Assembly: GCF_029278605.1 (NCBI RefSeq)
Contig: NZ_CP119572.1
Coordinates: forward strand, 2,976,001-3,040,000
DNA length: 64,000 nucleotides
Direction of reading: 5' to 3'
Source: Cupriavidus sp. WKF15
Lineage (GTDB): Bacteria; Pseudomonadota; Gammaproteobacteria; Burkholderiales; Burkholderiaceae
Below, in pieces: positions 18,748 to 30,682 of this stretch (position 1 is its first letter; each line of letters begins with the position of its first letter). The notes beneath the pieces are model-generated. The model had not been told where the DNA came from. It saw only the letters and a list, made by a program, of their open reading frames with translations, and ran no database searches. The position numbers and the translations under genes are program-made.

Positions 18748-19584
18748 ATGCTCGATACCCTGACCTTCGGCTTCCTTGGTGGCGGCAATATGGCCACCGC
18801 CCTGATCGGCGGCCTGATCGCGCGCGGCGTGCCCGCCGCCTCGATCCGCGTGGTCGATCCGTTCCCCGATGCACAGCAGCGCCTGGCGCGCGACCTGGGC
18901 GTGCACACGTCCGGCGCGCCGGATGCGGCCTTCGGCGCGTCCGACGTGCTGGTGCTGGCGGTCAAGCCGCAGCAGTTCCGCGAAGCCGCGGCCAGCCTGC
19001 TGCCGTACCTGCCCGCAAGCGGCGCCGGCAACCTTGTGATCAGCGTGGCCGCCGGCATCCGCCTGCAGGACATGCAGCGCTGGCTCGGCGGCCGCACGCG
19101 GCTGGTCCGGGCGATGCCCAATACGCCGGCGTTGTCGGGCATGGGCATGACGGGACTGGCTTCACCAACTGGGCTGTCGGCGCAGGACCGCGCCATTGCC
19201 ACCGCAGTGGCCGAAGCCGTGGGCAAGTGCGCGTGGGTCGAGGGCGACGACCAGATCGATGCCGTTACGGCCATTTCGGGCAGCGGCCCGGCTTATGTGT
19301 TCTTCTTCATCGAAGCGATGGAACGCGCCGCCACCGAACTCGGCCTGAGCGCGCAGCAAGGACGGGAACTGGCCGTACAGACCTTCCTCGGCGCCGCCAC
19401 GCTGGCCGGCCAGTCGCCGGAAGCGGTGTCCACATTGCGCGAACGGGTGACGTCCAAGGGCGGTACGACCTATGCAGCGCTGACGGCCATGCAAAGCGCC
19501 GGCATCGCTGACGCGTTCGTGCGCGCCATGCATGCGGCGGCGGCACGCGGGAAGGAAATGGGGGAAGAGTTCGGGAAGGATTGA
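18748..19584 (+). CDS. proC: Pyrroline-5-carboxylate reductase
   Basis: Last step of proline synthesis, NAD(P)H-dependent reduction of P5C. The 278-residue product begins with a Rossmann motif (FGFLGGGNMATALIGGL), has VKPQQF and VRAMPNTPAL in the middle, and the C-terminal dimerisation signature ending RERVTSKGGTTYAAL near residue 240. ATG 18748 gives the family length. The proA gene for the preceding branch is at 52-54 kb. Confidence 0.97.
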   Translation: MLDTLTFGFLGGGNMATALIGGLIARGVPAASIRVVDPFPDAQQRLARDLGVHTSGAPDAAFGASDVLVLAVKPQQFREAAASLLPYLPASGAGNLVISVAAGIRLQDMQRWLGGRTRLVRAMPNTPALSGMGMTGLASPTGLSAQDRAIATAVAEAVGKCAWVEGDDQIDAVTAISGSGPAYVFFFIEAMERAATELGLSAQQGRELAVQTFLGAATLAGQSPEAVSTLRERVTSKGGTTYAALTAMQSAGIADAFVRAMHAAAARGKEMGEEFGKD

Positions 19585-19640
19585 GCGGGCGGCGTGGTTA
19601 GCGGCGTTCTGCCAACGCCGCCTGCCATTTCGCAGGCTTG

Positions 19641-19670
19641 CTCCCCTCTCCCATGCATGGGAGAGGGGAG
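19641..19670. repeat. REP-like palindrome (CCCTCTCCC family), copy 2
   Basis: A perfect 30-bp palindrome centred on ATGCAT, with arms CTCCCCTCTCCCATG and its complement. It lies between the convergent proC and ubiA stops and could also act as a bidirectional transcript end. Confidence 0.85.
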
Positions 19671-19675
19671 GAACA

Positions 19676-20533
19676 TTAGCGGATCGCGTACGCCAACGCG
19701 GTCCCCGCGAACACACACGCTCCAAGCCAGTTGTTATGGCGGAACGCCGCAAAGCACCGCATACGGTCGCGGTCACGGATCAGCGTGTAGTGATAGCCCG
19801 CGCAAACCGCAGCGGCAGCCAGGCCCACCCAATACGGCCACCCCAGCGACAGCATCACGCCGGCCCACGCCATCAGCGCCAGGAAGGCCGCATAGCAAAC
19901 CATGATCGCAGCCACATCGAAACGGCCGAACGTGATGGCCGAGGTCTTGATGCCGATCAGCAGGTCATCGTCGCGATCGACCATGGCATAGGCCGTGTCA
20001 TAGGCGATAGCCCAGAACACATTGCCCAGCAGCATCACCCACGCCACCAGCGGCACCTGGGCCTGCACGGCAGCAAACGCCATCGGAATGCCGAAACCAA
20101 AAGCGATACCCAGGTAGGCCTGCGGAATCGCGAAAAAGCGCTTGAAGAACGGATAGGTGCCAGCGACCACCGCGGCCACTACGGCCAGCCACTTGGTCAG
20201 GCTGTTGAGCGGCAAGATCAGCGCGAATGCAAGCAGCGCCAGCACCGCCGCCACTGCCAGCGCTTCCCATGCCGCAATCCTGCCAGCCGTCAGCGGCCGT
20301 TCCCTCGTGCGCTTGACGTGCTTGTCGAAGTCCCGGTCGGCATAGTCGTTGATCGCGCAGCCCGCGGAGCGCATCAGGAACGTGCCGGCAAAGAAGATGC
20401 AGAACACGCTCAGGGCCGGCGGGCCGCCAGCCGCCATCCACAGCGCCCACAGCGTGGGCCACAGCAGCAGCAGCGTGCCGATGGGCTTGTCGATGCGCAC
20501 CAGGCGCGCATAGAGGGCAAGGCGTTCAGACAT
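19676..20533 (-). CDS. ubiA: 4-hydroxybenzoate octaprenyltransferase
   Basis: Integral-membrane prenyltransferase of ubiquinone synthesis. The 285-residue product has about eight hydrophobic helices and the two Asp-rich Mg-diphosphate motifs: NDYADRDFD near residue 62 and [12 protein letters not shown] near residue 185. The start [11 protein letters not shown] (20533) matches UbiA better than the upstream in-frame start at 20584. Confidence 0.96.
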   Translation of the reverse strand: MSERLALYARLVRIDKPIGTLLLLWPTLWALWMAAGGPPALSVFCIFFAGTFLMRSAGCAINDYADRDFDKHVKRTRERPLTAGRIAAWEALAVAAVLALLAFALILPLNSLTKWLAVVAAVVAGTYPFFKRFFAIPQAYLGIAFGFGIPMAFAAVQAQVPLVAWVMLLGNVFWAIAYDTAYAMVDRDDDLLIGIKTSAITFGRFDVAAIMVCYAAFLALMAWAGVMLSLGWPYWVGLAAAAVCAGYHYTLIRDRDRMRCFAAFRHNNWLGACVFAGTALAYAIR

Positions 20534-20623
20534 GGGAGCTCGGGGACAGGAAAGCAGCACGGCAGCAGCGGGGGCAGGAGTCATCGGAGGGGCACGGGTT
20601 CAGCGCACAGCGAGGCACTGAGC

Positions 20624-20658
20624 GAAAACGCGCCGCAGCCAGGACGGTTGCGGCGCGT
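20624..20658 (-). terminator. Intrinsic terminator after dps
   Basis: On the minus strand, ACGCGCCGCA and TGCGGCGCGT form a 10-bp stem (20649-20658 with 20628-20637) followed by TTTTC. It lies 28 bp past the dps stop. Confidence 0.65.
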
Positions 20659-20685
20659 CGTGCCGGCATGGCAGTCAGGCGACGA

Positions 20686-21171
20686 TCAGGCCAGCATCGA
20701 GCGCAGCATCCACGCGGTCTTTTCGTGCGTCTGCATGCGCTGGGTCAGCAGGTCGGCCGACGGCTCGTCGCTGGCGGCGTCGACCAGCGGGAAGATCGAG
20801 CGTGCGGTGCGCACCACGGCCTCCTGGCCTTCGACCAGTTTGCGGATCATCTCGGTGGCTTCCGGCACGCCGTCTTCTTCCTGGATCGACGACAGGCGCG
20901 CATATTCCTTGTAGGTGCCCGGCGCCGGGTAGCCCAGCGCGCGGATGCGCTCCGCGATGGAATCCACGGCCAGCGCCAGTTCGTTGTACTGCGTCTCGAA
21001 CATCAGATGCAGCGTGTTGAACATGGGGCCCGTCACGTTCCAGTGGAAGTTATGGGTCTTGAGGTAGAGGGTGTAGGTGTCGGCCAGCAGCTTGGACAGG
21101 CCTTCGGCGATCTTCTTGCGGTCCTTGTCGGAGATGCCGATGTTCACGCTCATCTCATTCTTCTTTGCCAT
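20686..21171 (-). CDS. dps: Dps-family ferritin-like DNA-protection protein
   Basis: 161-residue dodecamer-forming miniferritin that oxidises and stores iron and protects DNA from peroxide. The ferroxidase-site signature is visible in [19 protein letters not shown] near residue 37 and [19 protein letters not shown] near residue 58. The downstream position relative to oxyR is consistent with peroxide induction, but no OxyR site was identified with confidence. Confidence 0.95.
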   Translation of the reverse strand: MAKKNEMSVNIGISDKDRKKIAEGLSKLLADTYTLYLKTHNFHWNVTGPMFNTLHLMFETQYNELALAVDSIAERIRALGYPAPGTYKEYARLSSIQEEDGVPEATEMIRKLVEGQEAVVRTARSIFPLVDAASDEPSADLLTQRMQTHEKTAWMLRSMLA

Positions 21172-21251
21172 GGTAAGTACGCTCCATTCTGGGAAAGCAC
21201 GAGGATTGCCACACGGCTGGGCCGGACCTGGCCGGGCGGCATAGCCCCGAC

Positions 21252-21281
21252 ATTATTGCATTACCCTGCAAGCCCGGACAA
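21252..21281 (-). promoter_or_regulatory. Candidate sigma-70 promoter of dps
   Basis: On the minus strand TTGTCC (21281-21276) and AATAAT (21257-21252) are 18 bp apart, about 80 bp upstream of the dps ATG. The match is moderate. Confidence 0.4.
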
Positions 21282-21368
21282 ACCCGGAGCGAGCCCGGCA
21301 ACCGGGACGGCAGCGCAAAGGACCACCGCAATCCCTCCCCACAGCTGCCACGACTCGTCGAACCATGC

Positions 21369-21391
21369 AAAAGGGCCGCTCATGGCGGCCC
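21369..21391 (-). terminator. Intrinsic terminator after oxyR
   Basis: On the minus strand GGGCCGC and GCGGCCC form a 7-bp stem followed by TTTTG, 26 bp beyond the oxyR stop. Confidence 0.6.
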
Positions 21392-21416
21392 CCGATTCAC
21401 GGCATGCACGAAGCGG

Positions 21417-22367
21417 TCAGGCCGCCTCGGCCAGCTCCTTGGCATCGAGCTTGCGCACGCCCGGCAGCTCGCACGCGGCCACGGCGCTGGCCAGCGCCTC
21501 CATGGCAGGCAGGCGGGTAAAGCTCTTGCGCCAGGCCAGCACCACGCGGCGGTCCGGCACCGGGTCGGCGAACGGCACGTAGGCCAGCATATCGCCCTTG
21601 GCCTTCATGTCCGGCACCGACGTGCGAGGCAGCACGGTAATGCCGACGCCGCTGGCGACCATATGCCGGATCGTTTCGAGCGACGAACCTTCAAACGTCT
21701 TCTGGATGCCGTCCGATGCCTGCGAGAAGCGCGACAGCTCCGGGCAGACACCGAGCACATGGTCGCGGAAGCAATGGCCGCTGCCGAGCAGCAGCATGGT
21801 CTGCCGCTTCAGCTCGTCCGGATCGACATGGCTGGCTTCGGCGAGCTGGTGCCCGCGCGGCACCGCCACGACAAAGGGCTCGTCATAGAGCGGCCGCACC
21901 GTGAGGCCCGAATCGGCGAACGGCTCGGCCATGATGGCGCAGTCGATCTCGCCCTGCTTGAGCAGCTCGATCAGCTTGACCGTGTAGTTCTCCTGCAGCA
22001 TCAGCGGCATCTGCGGCACGGCGCCGATCATCTGCTTGACCAGCGACGGCAGCAGGTAGGGCCCGATGGTGTAGATCACGCCCACGCGCAGCGGGCCGGC
22101 CAGCGGGTCCTTGCCCTGCTTGGCGATCTCGCGGATGGCCATGGTCTGTTCGAGCACGCGCTGGGCCTGGGCCACGATCTGCTCGCCCACCGAGGTCACG
22201 GAGACCTCCGAGGTGCCGCGCTCGAAGATCTGCACGTTGAGTTCGTCTTCCAGCTTCTTGATCGCCACCGACAAGGTGGGCTGCGACACGAAGCAGGCCT
22301 CGGCAGCACGGCCGAAATGGCGCTCCCGCGCCACGGCGACGATGTACTTCAGTTCGGTGAGCGTCAT
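21417..22367 (-). CDS. oxyR: Peroxide-sensing LysR regulator OxyR
   Basis: 316-residue LysR-type activator. The HTH is at residues 1-60 (ELKYIVAVARERHFGRAAE, CFVSQPTLSVAIKKLE). The redox-active cysteines fall at residues 199 and 208 (GSGHCFRDHVLGVCPE), the same numbering as the Escherichia coli protein. T/HCFRD and the C-terminal HMVASGVGITVLP are also typical. It lies between recG and dps, all on the minus strand; a recG-oxyR pairing is known in Pseudomonas. Confidence 0.97.
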   Translation of the reverse strand: MTLTELKYIVAVARERHFGRAAEACFVSQPTLSVAIKKLEDELNVQIFERGTSEVSVTSVGEQIVAQAQRVLEQTMAIREIAKQGKDPLAGPLRVGVIYTIGPYLLPSLVKQMIGAVPQMPLMLQENYTVKLIELLKQGEIDCAIMAEPFADSGLTVRPLYDEPFVVAVPRGHQLAEASHVDPDELKRQTMLLLGSGHCFRDHVLGVCPELSRFSQASDGIQKTFEGSSLETIRHMVASGVGITVLPRTSVPDMKAKGDMLAYVPFADPVPDRRVVLAWRKSFTRLPAMEALASAVAACELPGVRKLDAKELAEAA

Positions 22368-22475
22368 GACTAATCAATTTGCGGTAGGCGATAGATTTTA
22401 CCTTCGATTCCGGAATCTGTCAGATCGCCGCGTGAATGCGGCGCATAGGGCACCAAACGAAGATCGCCCTGCTGG

Positions 22476-24650
22476 TCAGGCTTTCAGGTAGTGCTCGCGG
22501 CCACCCAGCCAACGCGACAGATGGGCCTCCACGGCCTCCGGAAATTGCGTCAGCATGAGCTGCGCGGCTTCCTGCGCGTACTCGACCAGCCACGCGTCGG
22601 TGTTCAGGTCGGCAAAACGCAGCATGGCTTCGCCCGACTGGCGCGCGCCGAGGAATTCGCCGGGTCCGCGGATCTCCAGATCGCGCCGCGCGATCTCGAA
22701 GCCGTCGGTGGTCTCGCGCATGGTGGCCAGCCGTTCGCGCGCGGTGGGCGATAGCGGCGCCTGGTACATCAGCAGGCAGACCGACTCGGCGGTGCCCCGC
22801 CCCACCCGGCCGCGCAACTGGTGAAGCTGTGCCAGGCCAAAGCGCTCGGCATGTTCGATCACCATCAGCGAGGCATTGGGCACGTCCACGCCCACTTCGA
22901 TCACCGTAGTGGCCACCAGCACCTGCAGGCGGTTGGCGCTGAAGTCGTCCATCACGGACGCCTTCTCGGCCGGCGGCAGGCGGCCGTGGACCAGGCCGAC
23001 GCGCAGGTCCGGCAACGCGGCAACCAGCGTTTCATAGGTCTCCACGGCAGTCTGGAGCTGCAGCGCCTCGCTTTCCTCGATCAGCGGGCAGACCCAGTAG
23101 ACCTGCCGGCCCTCGGCTGCCGCATGGTGGATGCGCCCGATCACCTCGTCGCGGCGCTCGTCGTTGACCAGGCGCGTGACGATCGGCGTGCGGCCCGGCG
23201 GCAGTTCGTCGATCACCGATACATCGAGGTCCGCGTAATAGGTCATGGCCAGCGTGCGCGGGATCGGCGTGGCCGACATCATGAGCTGGTGCGGGACCGT
23301 ATCCGGCGCGGGCTGGGCGGGCTCCGCGCCGCGTGCCTTGCCGCGCAGCGCCAGGCGCTGCGCCACGCCGAAGCGATGCTGCTCGTCCACCACCGACAGG
23401 CCCAGCCGCGCGAAGCGCACAGTGTCCTGGATCAGCGCATGCGTGCCGATGGCAAGCCGGGCCTCGCCCGATTCCACGCGCGCCACGGCCTCGCGCTTTT
23501 CGCGTGCCTTGAGGCTGCCGGCCAGCCACACCACCGGCACGCCGAGCGGCTCCAGCCACGCCGACAGCTTGCGGTAGTGCTGCTCGGCCAGGATTTCGGT
23601 CGGCGCCATGATCGCGGCCTGGTAGCCGGCGTCGATGGCCTGGCACGCGGCCAGCGCCGCCACGATGGTCTTGCCGCTGCCCACATCGCCCTGCAGCAGC
23701 CGGTGCATCGGATGCTGCGCGGTCATGTCGGCCGCGATCTCCTCGACCACGCGCTGCTGCGCGCCGGTCAGGCGGAACGGCAGCGCCGCCAGGAACCGCG
23801 TCAGCAGGCCGCCATCATGCCGGGGCATCGATGGCGCATTCTTCTCGCGCCGGGCCTCATGCGCGCGCCGCAACGAGATCTGCTGGGCCAGCAGTTCGTC
23901 GAACTTGATGCGCTGCCAGGCCGGATGCGAGCGGTCGGCCAGCGCCGCCTCGCTCTCCTGCGGCGGCGGCGTATGCAGCAGGCGCAGGCATTCGGCGAGC
24001 GGGCGCAGCTTCAGCTTCGCGAGCGGGCCCTTCAGCACGGCCGCTGGCAGCGTCTCGGGCATGGGCGTGCGCGACAGCGCGCCGGAGATCGCCTTGCGCA
24101 GGTAGGCCTGCGAAATGCCGGCCGTGGCCGGGTAGACCGGCGTGAGGCGGTCCGGCAAGGGCTCGTCGGGCACCACCGGGCGCACCGTCGGGTGCACCAT
24201 CTCGGCACCGAAGAAGCCGCCGCGCACTTCGCCGCGCACGCGCAGGCGCACGCCTTCCTCCATCTGCTTGGTCTGGCTGCCGTAGAAATTCAGGAAGCGC
24301 AGCGTCAGTTCGCCGCTGTCGTCGGCGATCTTCACGACAAGCTGCCGGCGCGGGCGGAAGGTGACCTCGTTGGAAATGACCTCGCCCTCGACCTGCGCGG
24401 GCTGGCCGAGCCCGGCGCGGCGGATCGCTTCGGCGATCGGCATCAGCGTGGTCTCGTCCTCGTAGCGCATCGGCAGGTGCAGCACCAGGTCGACGCTGCG
24501 CCGCAGGCCCATCTTGGCCAGCCGCGCGACCGCGGACGATGGCTTGCCGTCCTTGCCCGCGGCCTTGCCCGCCGCGTTGCCTTTTGCGGACGGCGCTGAG
24601 TCAGGGGCTTCGGCTTTGTCCTGGGTCGGTTCGGTGGCGGTTCCGGGCAT
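22476..24650 (-). CDS. recG: ATP-dependent DNA helicase RecG
   Basis: 724-residue superfamily 2 helicase that remodels stalled forks and R-loops. An N-terminal wedge/OB domain (about 50-200) is followed by helicase motifs: Walker [12 protein letters not shown] near residue 330, DEQHRFG (motif II), [11 protein letters not shown] (motif III) and QLRGRVGRG (motif VI). The N-terminal 30 residues are an Ala/Lys/Gly-rich extension. ATG 24650 is the most upstream sensible start; the open frame continues antisense to queA only by chance. It diverges from queA. Confidence 0.96.
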   Translation of the reverse strand: MPGTATEPTQDKAEAPDSAPSAKGNAAGKAAGKDGKPSSAVARLAKMGLRRSVDLVLHLPMRYEDETTLMPIAEAIRRAGLGQPAQVEGEVISNEVTFRPRRQLVVKIADDSGELTLRFLNFYGSQTKQMEEGVRLRVRGEVRGGFFGAEMVHPTVRPVVPDEPLPDRLTPVYPATAGISQAYLRKAISGALSRTPMPETLPAAVLKGPLAKLKLRPLAECLRLLHTPPPQESEAALADRSHPAWQRIKFDELLAQQISLRRAHEARREKNAPSMPRHDGGLLTRFLAALPFRLTGAQQRVVEEIAADMTAQHPMHRLLQGDVGSGKTIVAALAACQAIDAGYQAAIMAPTEILAEQHYRKLSAWLEPLGVPVVWLAGSLKAREKREAVARVESGEARLAIGTHALIQDTVRFARLGLSVVDEQHRFGVAQRLALRGKARGAEPAQPAPDTVPHQLMMSATPIPRTLAMTYYADLDVSVIDELPPGRTPIVTRLVNDERRDEVIGRIHHAAAEGRQVYWVCPLIEESEALQLQTAVETYETLVAALPDLRVGLVHGRLPPAEKASVMDDFSANRLQVLVATTVIEVGVDVPNASLMVIEHAERFGLAQLHQLRGRVGRGTAESVCLLMYQAPLSPTARERLATMRETTDGFEIARRDLEIRGPGEFLGARQSGEAMLRFADLNTDAWLVEYAQEAAQLMLTQFPEAVEAHLSRWLGGREHYLKA

Positions 24651-24797
24651 CGGCAGTCGGGCAGGCGGGGAAATAAGGGGTATCACACAGGGCCGGGCGG
24701 CGCCTGGCGCCCAAGCCTTACAATATCGGATTCGCCGATTGTACCTATCCCGGTTGCCGCCTCTGGTGGCGCCAAGCCGGGGCCTTGCCGTTTCTCC

Positions 24798-27024
<2,227 letters not shown>

Positions 27025-27211
27025 GCGGCGAACTTTCCTGCGCGGCACGGTCGAATACCGCAGTCGCGCCGGGGCTTGCGCGCATCCACGCCAAGTCGTT
27101 CCGAACGCACCCCGAACAAACCCGAATTCCCGCCCCAGAATGCCGGGGCGTGCCTTGCACGGGTGATAGAATGGTCGATTACTTGAATGACTTTTGTGAC
27201 GGAGAATCAAC

Positions 27212-27538
27212 GTGCTGATTTCTAACGCATTCGCCCAGACCGCCGGTGCCGGCGGCGCAGCGGGTGGCCTGATGAGCTTCCTGCCCATCATCCTGATGTT
27301 CGCGGTGCTGTGGTTCATCATGATCCGCCCGCAGATGAAGCGCCAGAAGGAAGCCAAGGCCATGCTGGAAGCCCTTGCCAAGAACGACGAAGTCGTCACG
27401 GCCGGCGGCATCCTGGGCAAGGTGACCAAGGTGACCGATCAGTACGTCAGCCTGGAAATCGCCGCAGGCACTGAAGTCACCGTGCAGAAGAACGCCGTGA
27501 CCACGGTGCTGCCGAAGGGCTCGCTGAAGTCGCTCTGA
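27212..27538 (+). CDS. yajC: Sec translocon accessory protein YajC
   Basis: 108-residue single-pass membrane protein that associates with SecDF. A hydrophobic helix (about residues 20-42, LMSFLPIILMFAVLWFIMI) is followed by RPQMKRQKE and a soluble domain with VVTAGGILGKV. The start is GTG 27212, supported by ACGGAG about 9 bases upstream. It lies between tgt and secD. Confidence 0.95.
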   Translation: MLISNAFAQTAGAGGAAGGLMSFLPIILMFAVLWFIMIRPQMKRQKEAKAMLEALAKNDEVVTAGGILGKVTKVTDQYVSLEIAAGTEVTVQKNAVTTVLPKGSLKSL

Positions 27539-27593
27539 TCCGTTCGCGACCCTGCCCTTTGTCTTTTCCGGCATGCCCGCTTGCGCATGCCCT

Positions 27594-27659
27594 GGCAGCC
27601 GCCTGATCAGCCCGTGGGCCCGCAAAGCGGCCTTTCGTGGCGGCCAGGCGGCTGTTTGC
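27594..27659 (+). other. Large inverted repeat in the yajC-secD gap
   Basis: CAGCCGCCTG (27596-27605) and CAGGCGGCTG (27645-27654) form a 10-bp stem enclosing about 39 nt, flanked by GGCA and TGCC that extend it across a bulge. A smaller hairpin (GGCATGC/GCATGCC) lies just upstream. It may attenuate or stabilise the transcript ahead of secD. Confidence 0.45.
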
Positions 27660-27733
27660 CAACCGGTCCGGCCCTGCCGGCGTGCCCCTGAGGCGCCCGG
27701 CGGACCCGCCAACCGCTGAATGACTGGCCAGAG

Positions 27734-29599
27734 ATGAATCGTTATCCGCTTTGGAAATATCTCGTGATCCTGGTGGCCCTGGCCATCGGCATCACCTATA
27801 CCTTGCCGAACTTCTTCGGCGAGGCGCCTGCCGTGCAGGTCTCCTCGGGCAAGGCCACGGTCAAGGTGGACCTCTCCATGCAGAAGCATGTGGAAGAGAT
27901 CCTGGCCCAGAACCAGCTCCAGCCTGACGGCATTTTCTTCGATGTTTCCGGCCAGTCCGGCTCTGTCAAGGCGCGCTTCCGCACCGCCGACGACCAGCTC
28001 AAGGCCAAGGACGTCCTGACGCGCGCGCTCAACCCCGACGTGAACGACCCGACCTACGTGGTCGCGCTGAACCTGCTCTCGGGCTCGCCGCGCTGGCTGA
28101 CCGCGATGCACGCGCTGCCGATGTACCTGGGCCTGGACCTGCGCGGCGGCGTGCACTTCCTGCTGCAGGTGGACATGAAGGGCGCCGTCGACAAGAAGCT
28201 CGACAGCCTCTCGGGTGATGCCCGCACCCTGCTGCGCGACAAGAACGTGCGCCACGGCGGCATCGACCGCGACGGCGACAAGCTGACCGTGCGCCTCAAC
28301 AACGCCGACGACGCCAACCGCGCGCGCGGCATCCTGGCCGACAACCTGCGCGAGCTGGCCTTCGCCATGGACGGCAACAACGTGGTCGGCACTTTCACCG
28401 AGGCCGCCCGCAAGGCCGTGCAGGACGCCGCCGTCAAGCAGAACATCACCACCCTGCACAACCGCGTGAACGAGCTTGGCGTGGCCGAGCCCGTGATCCA
28501 GCAGCAAGGCGCCGACCGCATCGTGGTGCAGCTGCCCGGCGTGCAGGACACCGCCAAGGCCAAGGACATCATCGGCCGTACCGCCACGCTGGAAGCGCGC
28601 CTGGCCGATCCCGACGCCCCGCGCAACCCGCGCCCGGGCGACCCGGTTCCGTTTGGCGACGAACTGTTCACGCAAGGCAACGGCGCCCCGGTGATCCTGC
28701 GCAAGCAGGTGATCTTCACCGGCGACCGTATCGAAAGCGCCTCGGCCGGCTTCGACCAGAACCAGCGCCCGTCGGTCAACATCAAGCTCGACGCACAAGG
28801 CGGCCGCGTGCTGCGCGACGTCTCGCGCGAGAACATCGGCAAGCCGATGGGCATCGTGCTGTTCGAGAAGGGCAAGGGTGAAGTGCTGACCGTGGCGACA
28901 ATCCAGTCGGAACTCGGCTCGAGCTTCCAGATCACCGGCTCCTACTCGACCGAGGCCGCCAACGACCTGGCGCTGCTGCTGCGCGCCGGCTCGCTGGCCG
29001 CGCCGATGGAGATCATCGAGGAACGCACCATCGGCCCGTCGCTGGGCGCGGACAACATCAAGAAGGGCTTTGACTCGGTGGCCTATGGCTTCGGCGCCAT
29101 CGCCGTGTTCATGGTCCTGTACTACATGCTGTTCGGCGTATTCTCGGTCGCCGCGCTGGGCATCAACCTGCTGCTGCTGATCGCGGTGCTGTCGATGCTG
29201 CAGGCCACGCTGACACTGCCGGGCATCGCCGCTATCGCGCTGGTGCTGGGCATGGCCATCGACGCCAACGTGCTGATCAACGAGCGCATCCGCGAGGAAC
29301 TGCGCGGCGGGGCCTCGCCGCAGATGGCCATCGCCGTCGGCTTCGAGCGCGCCTGGGCCACCATCCTGGACTCCAACGTCACCACGCTGATCGCGGGCCT
29401 GGCGCTGCTGGCCTTCGGCTCGGGCCCGGTGCGCGGCTTTGCCGTGGTGCACTGCCTGGGCATCCTGACCTCGATGTTCTCGGCGGTGTTCTTCAACCGT
29501 GGCCTGGTCAACCTCTGGTACGGCCGCAAGAAGAAGCTGCAGAGCGTGGCCATCGGCCAGATCTGGAAGCCGGGTGCGGACACCCCGGTCGCCAAGTAA
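27734..29599 (+). CDS. secD: Protein translocase subunit SecD
   Basis: 621-residue RND-like membrane subunit that uses proton motive force late in Sec export. It has one N-terminal helix (YPLWKYLVILVALAIGITY), the GLDLRGGVHFLLQVD motif near residue 133, a large periplasmic P1 region, then five C-terminal helices from about residue 445, including GMAIDANVLINERIREE near residue 513. secF follows 24 bp downstream. Confidence 0.98.
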   Translation: MNRYPLWKYLVILVALAIGITYTLPNFFGEAPAVQVSSGKATVKVDLSMQKHVEEILAQNQLQPDGIFFDVSGQSGSVKARFRTADDQLKAKDVLTRALNPDVNDPTYVVALNLLSGSPRWLTAMHALPMYLGLDLRGGVHFLLQVDMKGAVDKKLDSLSGDARTLLRDKNVRHGGIDRDGDKLTVRLNNADDANRARGILADNLRELAFAMDGNNVVGTFTEAARKAVQDAAVKQNITTLHNRVNELGVAEPVIQQQGADRIVVQLPGVQDTAKAKDIIGRTATLEARLADPDAPRNPRPGDPVPFGDELFTQGNGAPVILRKQVIFTGDRIESASAGFDQNQRPSVNIKLDAQGGRVLRDVSRENIGKPMGIVLFEKGKGEVLTVATIQSELGSSFQITGSYSTEAANDLALLLRAGSLAAPMEIIEERTIGPSLGADNIKKGFDSVAYGFGAIAVFMVLYYMLFGVFSVAALGINLLLLIAVLSMLQATLTLPGIAAIALVLGMAIDANVLINERIREELRGGASPQMAIAVGFERAWATILDSNVTTLIAGLALLAFGSGPVRGFAVVHCLGILTSMFSAVFFNRGLVNLWYGRKKKLQSVAIGQIWKPGADTPVAK

Positions 29600-29623
29600 G
29601 CACGGATTCATCAGGACAACATC

Positions 29624-30595
29624 ATGGAATTTTTCCGCATCCGGCGCGACATTCCGTTCATGAAGCACGCGTTGGTCTTCAACGTGGTCTCCTTCCTGAC
29701 GTTTGCCGCCGCCGTATTCTTCCTGTGGCACAAGGGCCTGCACCTGTCGATCGAGTTCACCGGCGGTACGGTGATGGAGGTCAACTACCAGCAGGCGGCC
29801 GACCTGGAGAAGATCCGCGGCCAGGTCGGACAGCTGGGCTACCACGACATCCAGGTGCAGAACTTCGGCACCTCGCGCGACGTCATGATCCGCCTGCCGC
29901 TGCAGAAGGGCCCGGACGGCAAGCAGGTGACTTCCGCCCAGCAGAGCGAGCAGGTCATGGGCGCGCTGCAGGCCGCCGCGCCTGACGTCAAGCTGCAACG
30001 CGTGGAGTTCGTCGGCCCGCAGGTCGGCAAGGAACTGGCGACCGACGGCCTGCTGGCACTGCTGTGCGTGGTGATCGGCATCGTGATCTACCTGTCGTTC
30101 CGCTTCGAGTGGAAGTTCGCGGTGGCGGGCATCATCGCCAACCTGCACGACGTGGTGATCATCCTGGGCTTCTTCGCGTTCTTCCAGTGGGAATTCTCGC
30201 TGTCGGTGCTGGCGGCCATCCTGGCGGTGCTCGGCTACTCGGTGAACGAGTCGGTGGTGATCTTCGACCGGATCCGCGAAGCCTTCCGCAAGTACCGCAA
30301 GATGACCACGCACGAGGTCATCGACCACGCGATCACCAGCACGATGTCGCGGACCATCATCACTCACGGCTCGACCGAAATGATGGTGCTGTCGATGTTC
30401 TTCTTCGGCGGACCCACCCTGCACTACTTCGCACTGGCGCTGACGGTCGGTATCCTGTTCGGTATCTACTCGTCGGTGTTCGTTGCCGCAGCGCTGGCCA
30501 TGTGGTTCGGCGTCAAGCGCGAAGACCTGGTCAAGGGCGAGAAGAAGGCAGGCGGCACGGACCGCGACGACCCCAACTACGGCGCGCAGGCCTGA
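29624..30595 (+). CDS. secF: Protein translocase subunit SecF
   Basis: 323-residue partner of SecD. One N-terminal helix, the FTGGTVMEV motif near residue 45, and five C-terminal helices with VIGIVIYLSFRFEWKFAV and GYSVNESVVIFDRIRE near residue 205. The C-terminus is a charged tail. A strong terminator follows 18 bp after the stop, closing the queA-secF run. Confidence 0.98.
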   Translation: MEFFRIRRDIPFMKHALVFNVVSFLTFAAAVFFLWHKGLHLSIEFTGGTVMEVNYQQAADLEKIRGQVGQLGYHDIQVQNFGTSRDVMIRLPLQKGPDGKQVTSAQQSEQVMGALQAAAPDVKLQRVEFVGPQVGKELATDGLLALLCVVIGIVIYLSFRFEWKFAVAGIIANLHDVVIILGFFAFFQWEFSLSVLAAILAVLGYSVNESVVIFDRIREAFRKYRKMTTHEVIDHAITSTMSRTIITHGSTEMMVLSMFFFGGPTLHYFALALTVGILFGIYSSVFVAAALAMWFGVKREDLVKGEKKAGGTDRDDPNYGAQA

Positions 30596-30612
30596 GCCTG
30601 AAGCCCCCGAGC

Positions 30613-30644
30613 AAAAAAAAGCGCACCCCGTGGTGCGCTTTTTT
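30613..30644. terminator. Bidirectional intrinsic terminator between secF and phcQ
   Basis: GCGCACC/GGTGCGC stem (30621-30627 with 30632-30638), preceded by eight A and followed by six T. It serves secF on the plus strand and the phc-type cassette on the minus strand. Confidence 0.9.
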
Positions 30645-30682
30645 GTTGCCCGTGGGAATGGCTACCCGATCAAGACCGCCGC

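Noticed and set aside
27179..30424. Open minus-strand frame of 1081 codons opposite yajC-secD-secF
   Set aside because: Antisense to conserved export genes, composition biased, no domain.
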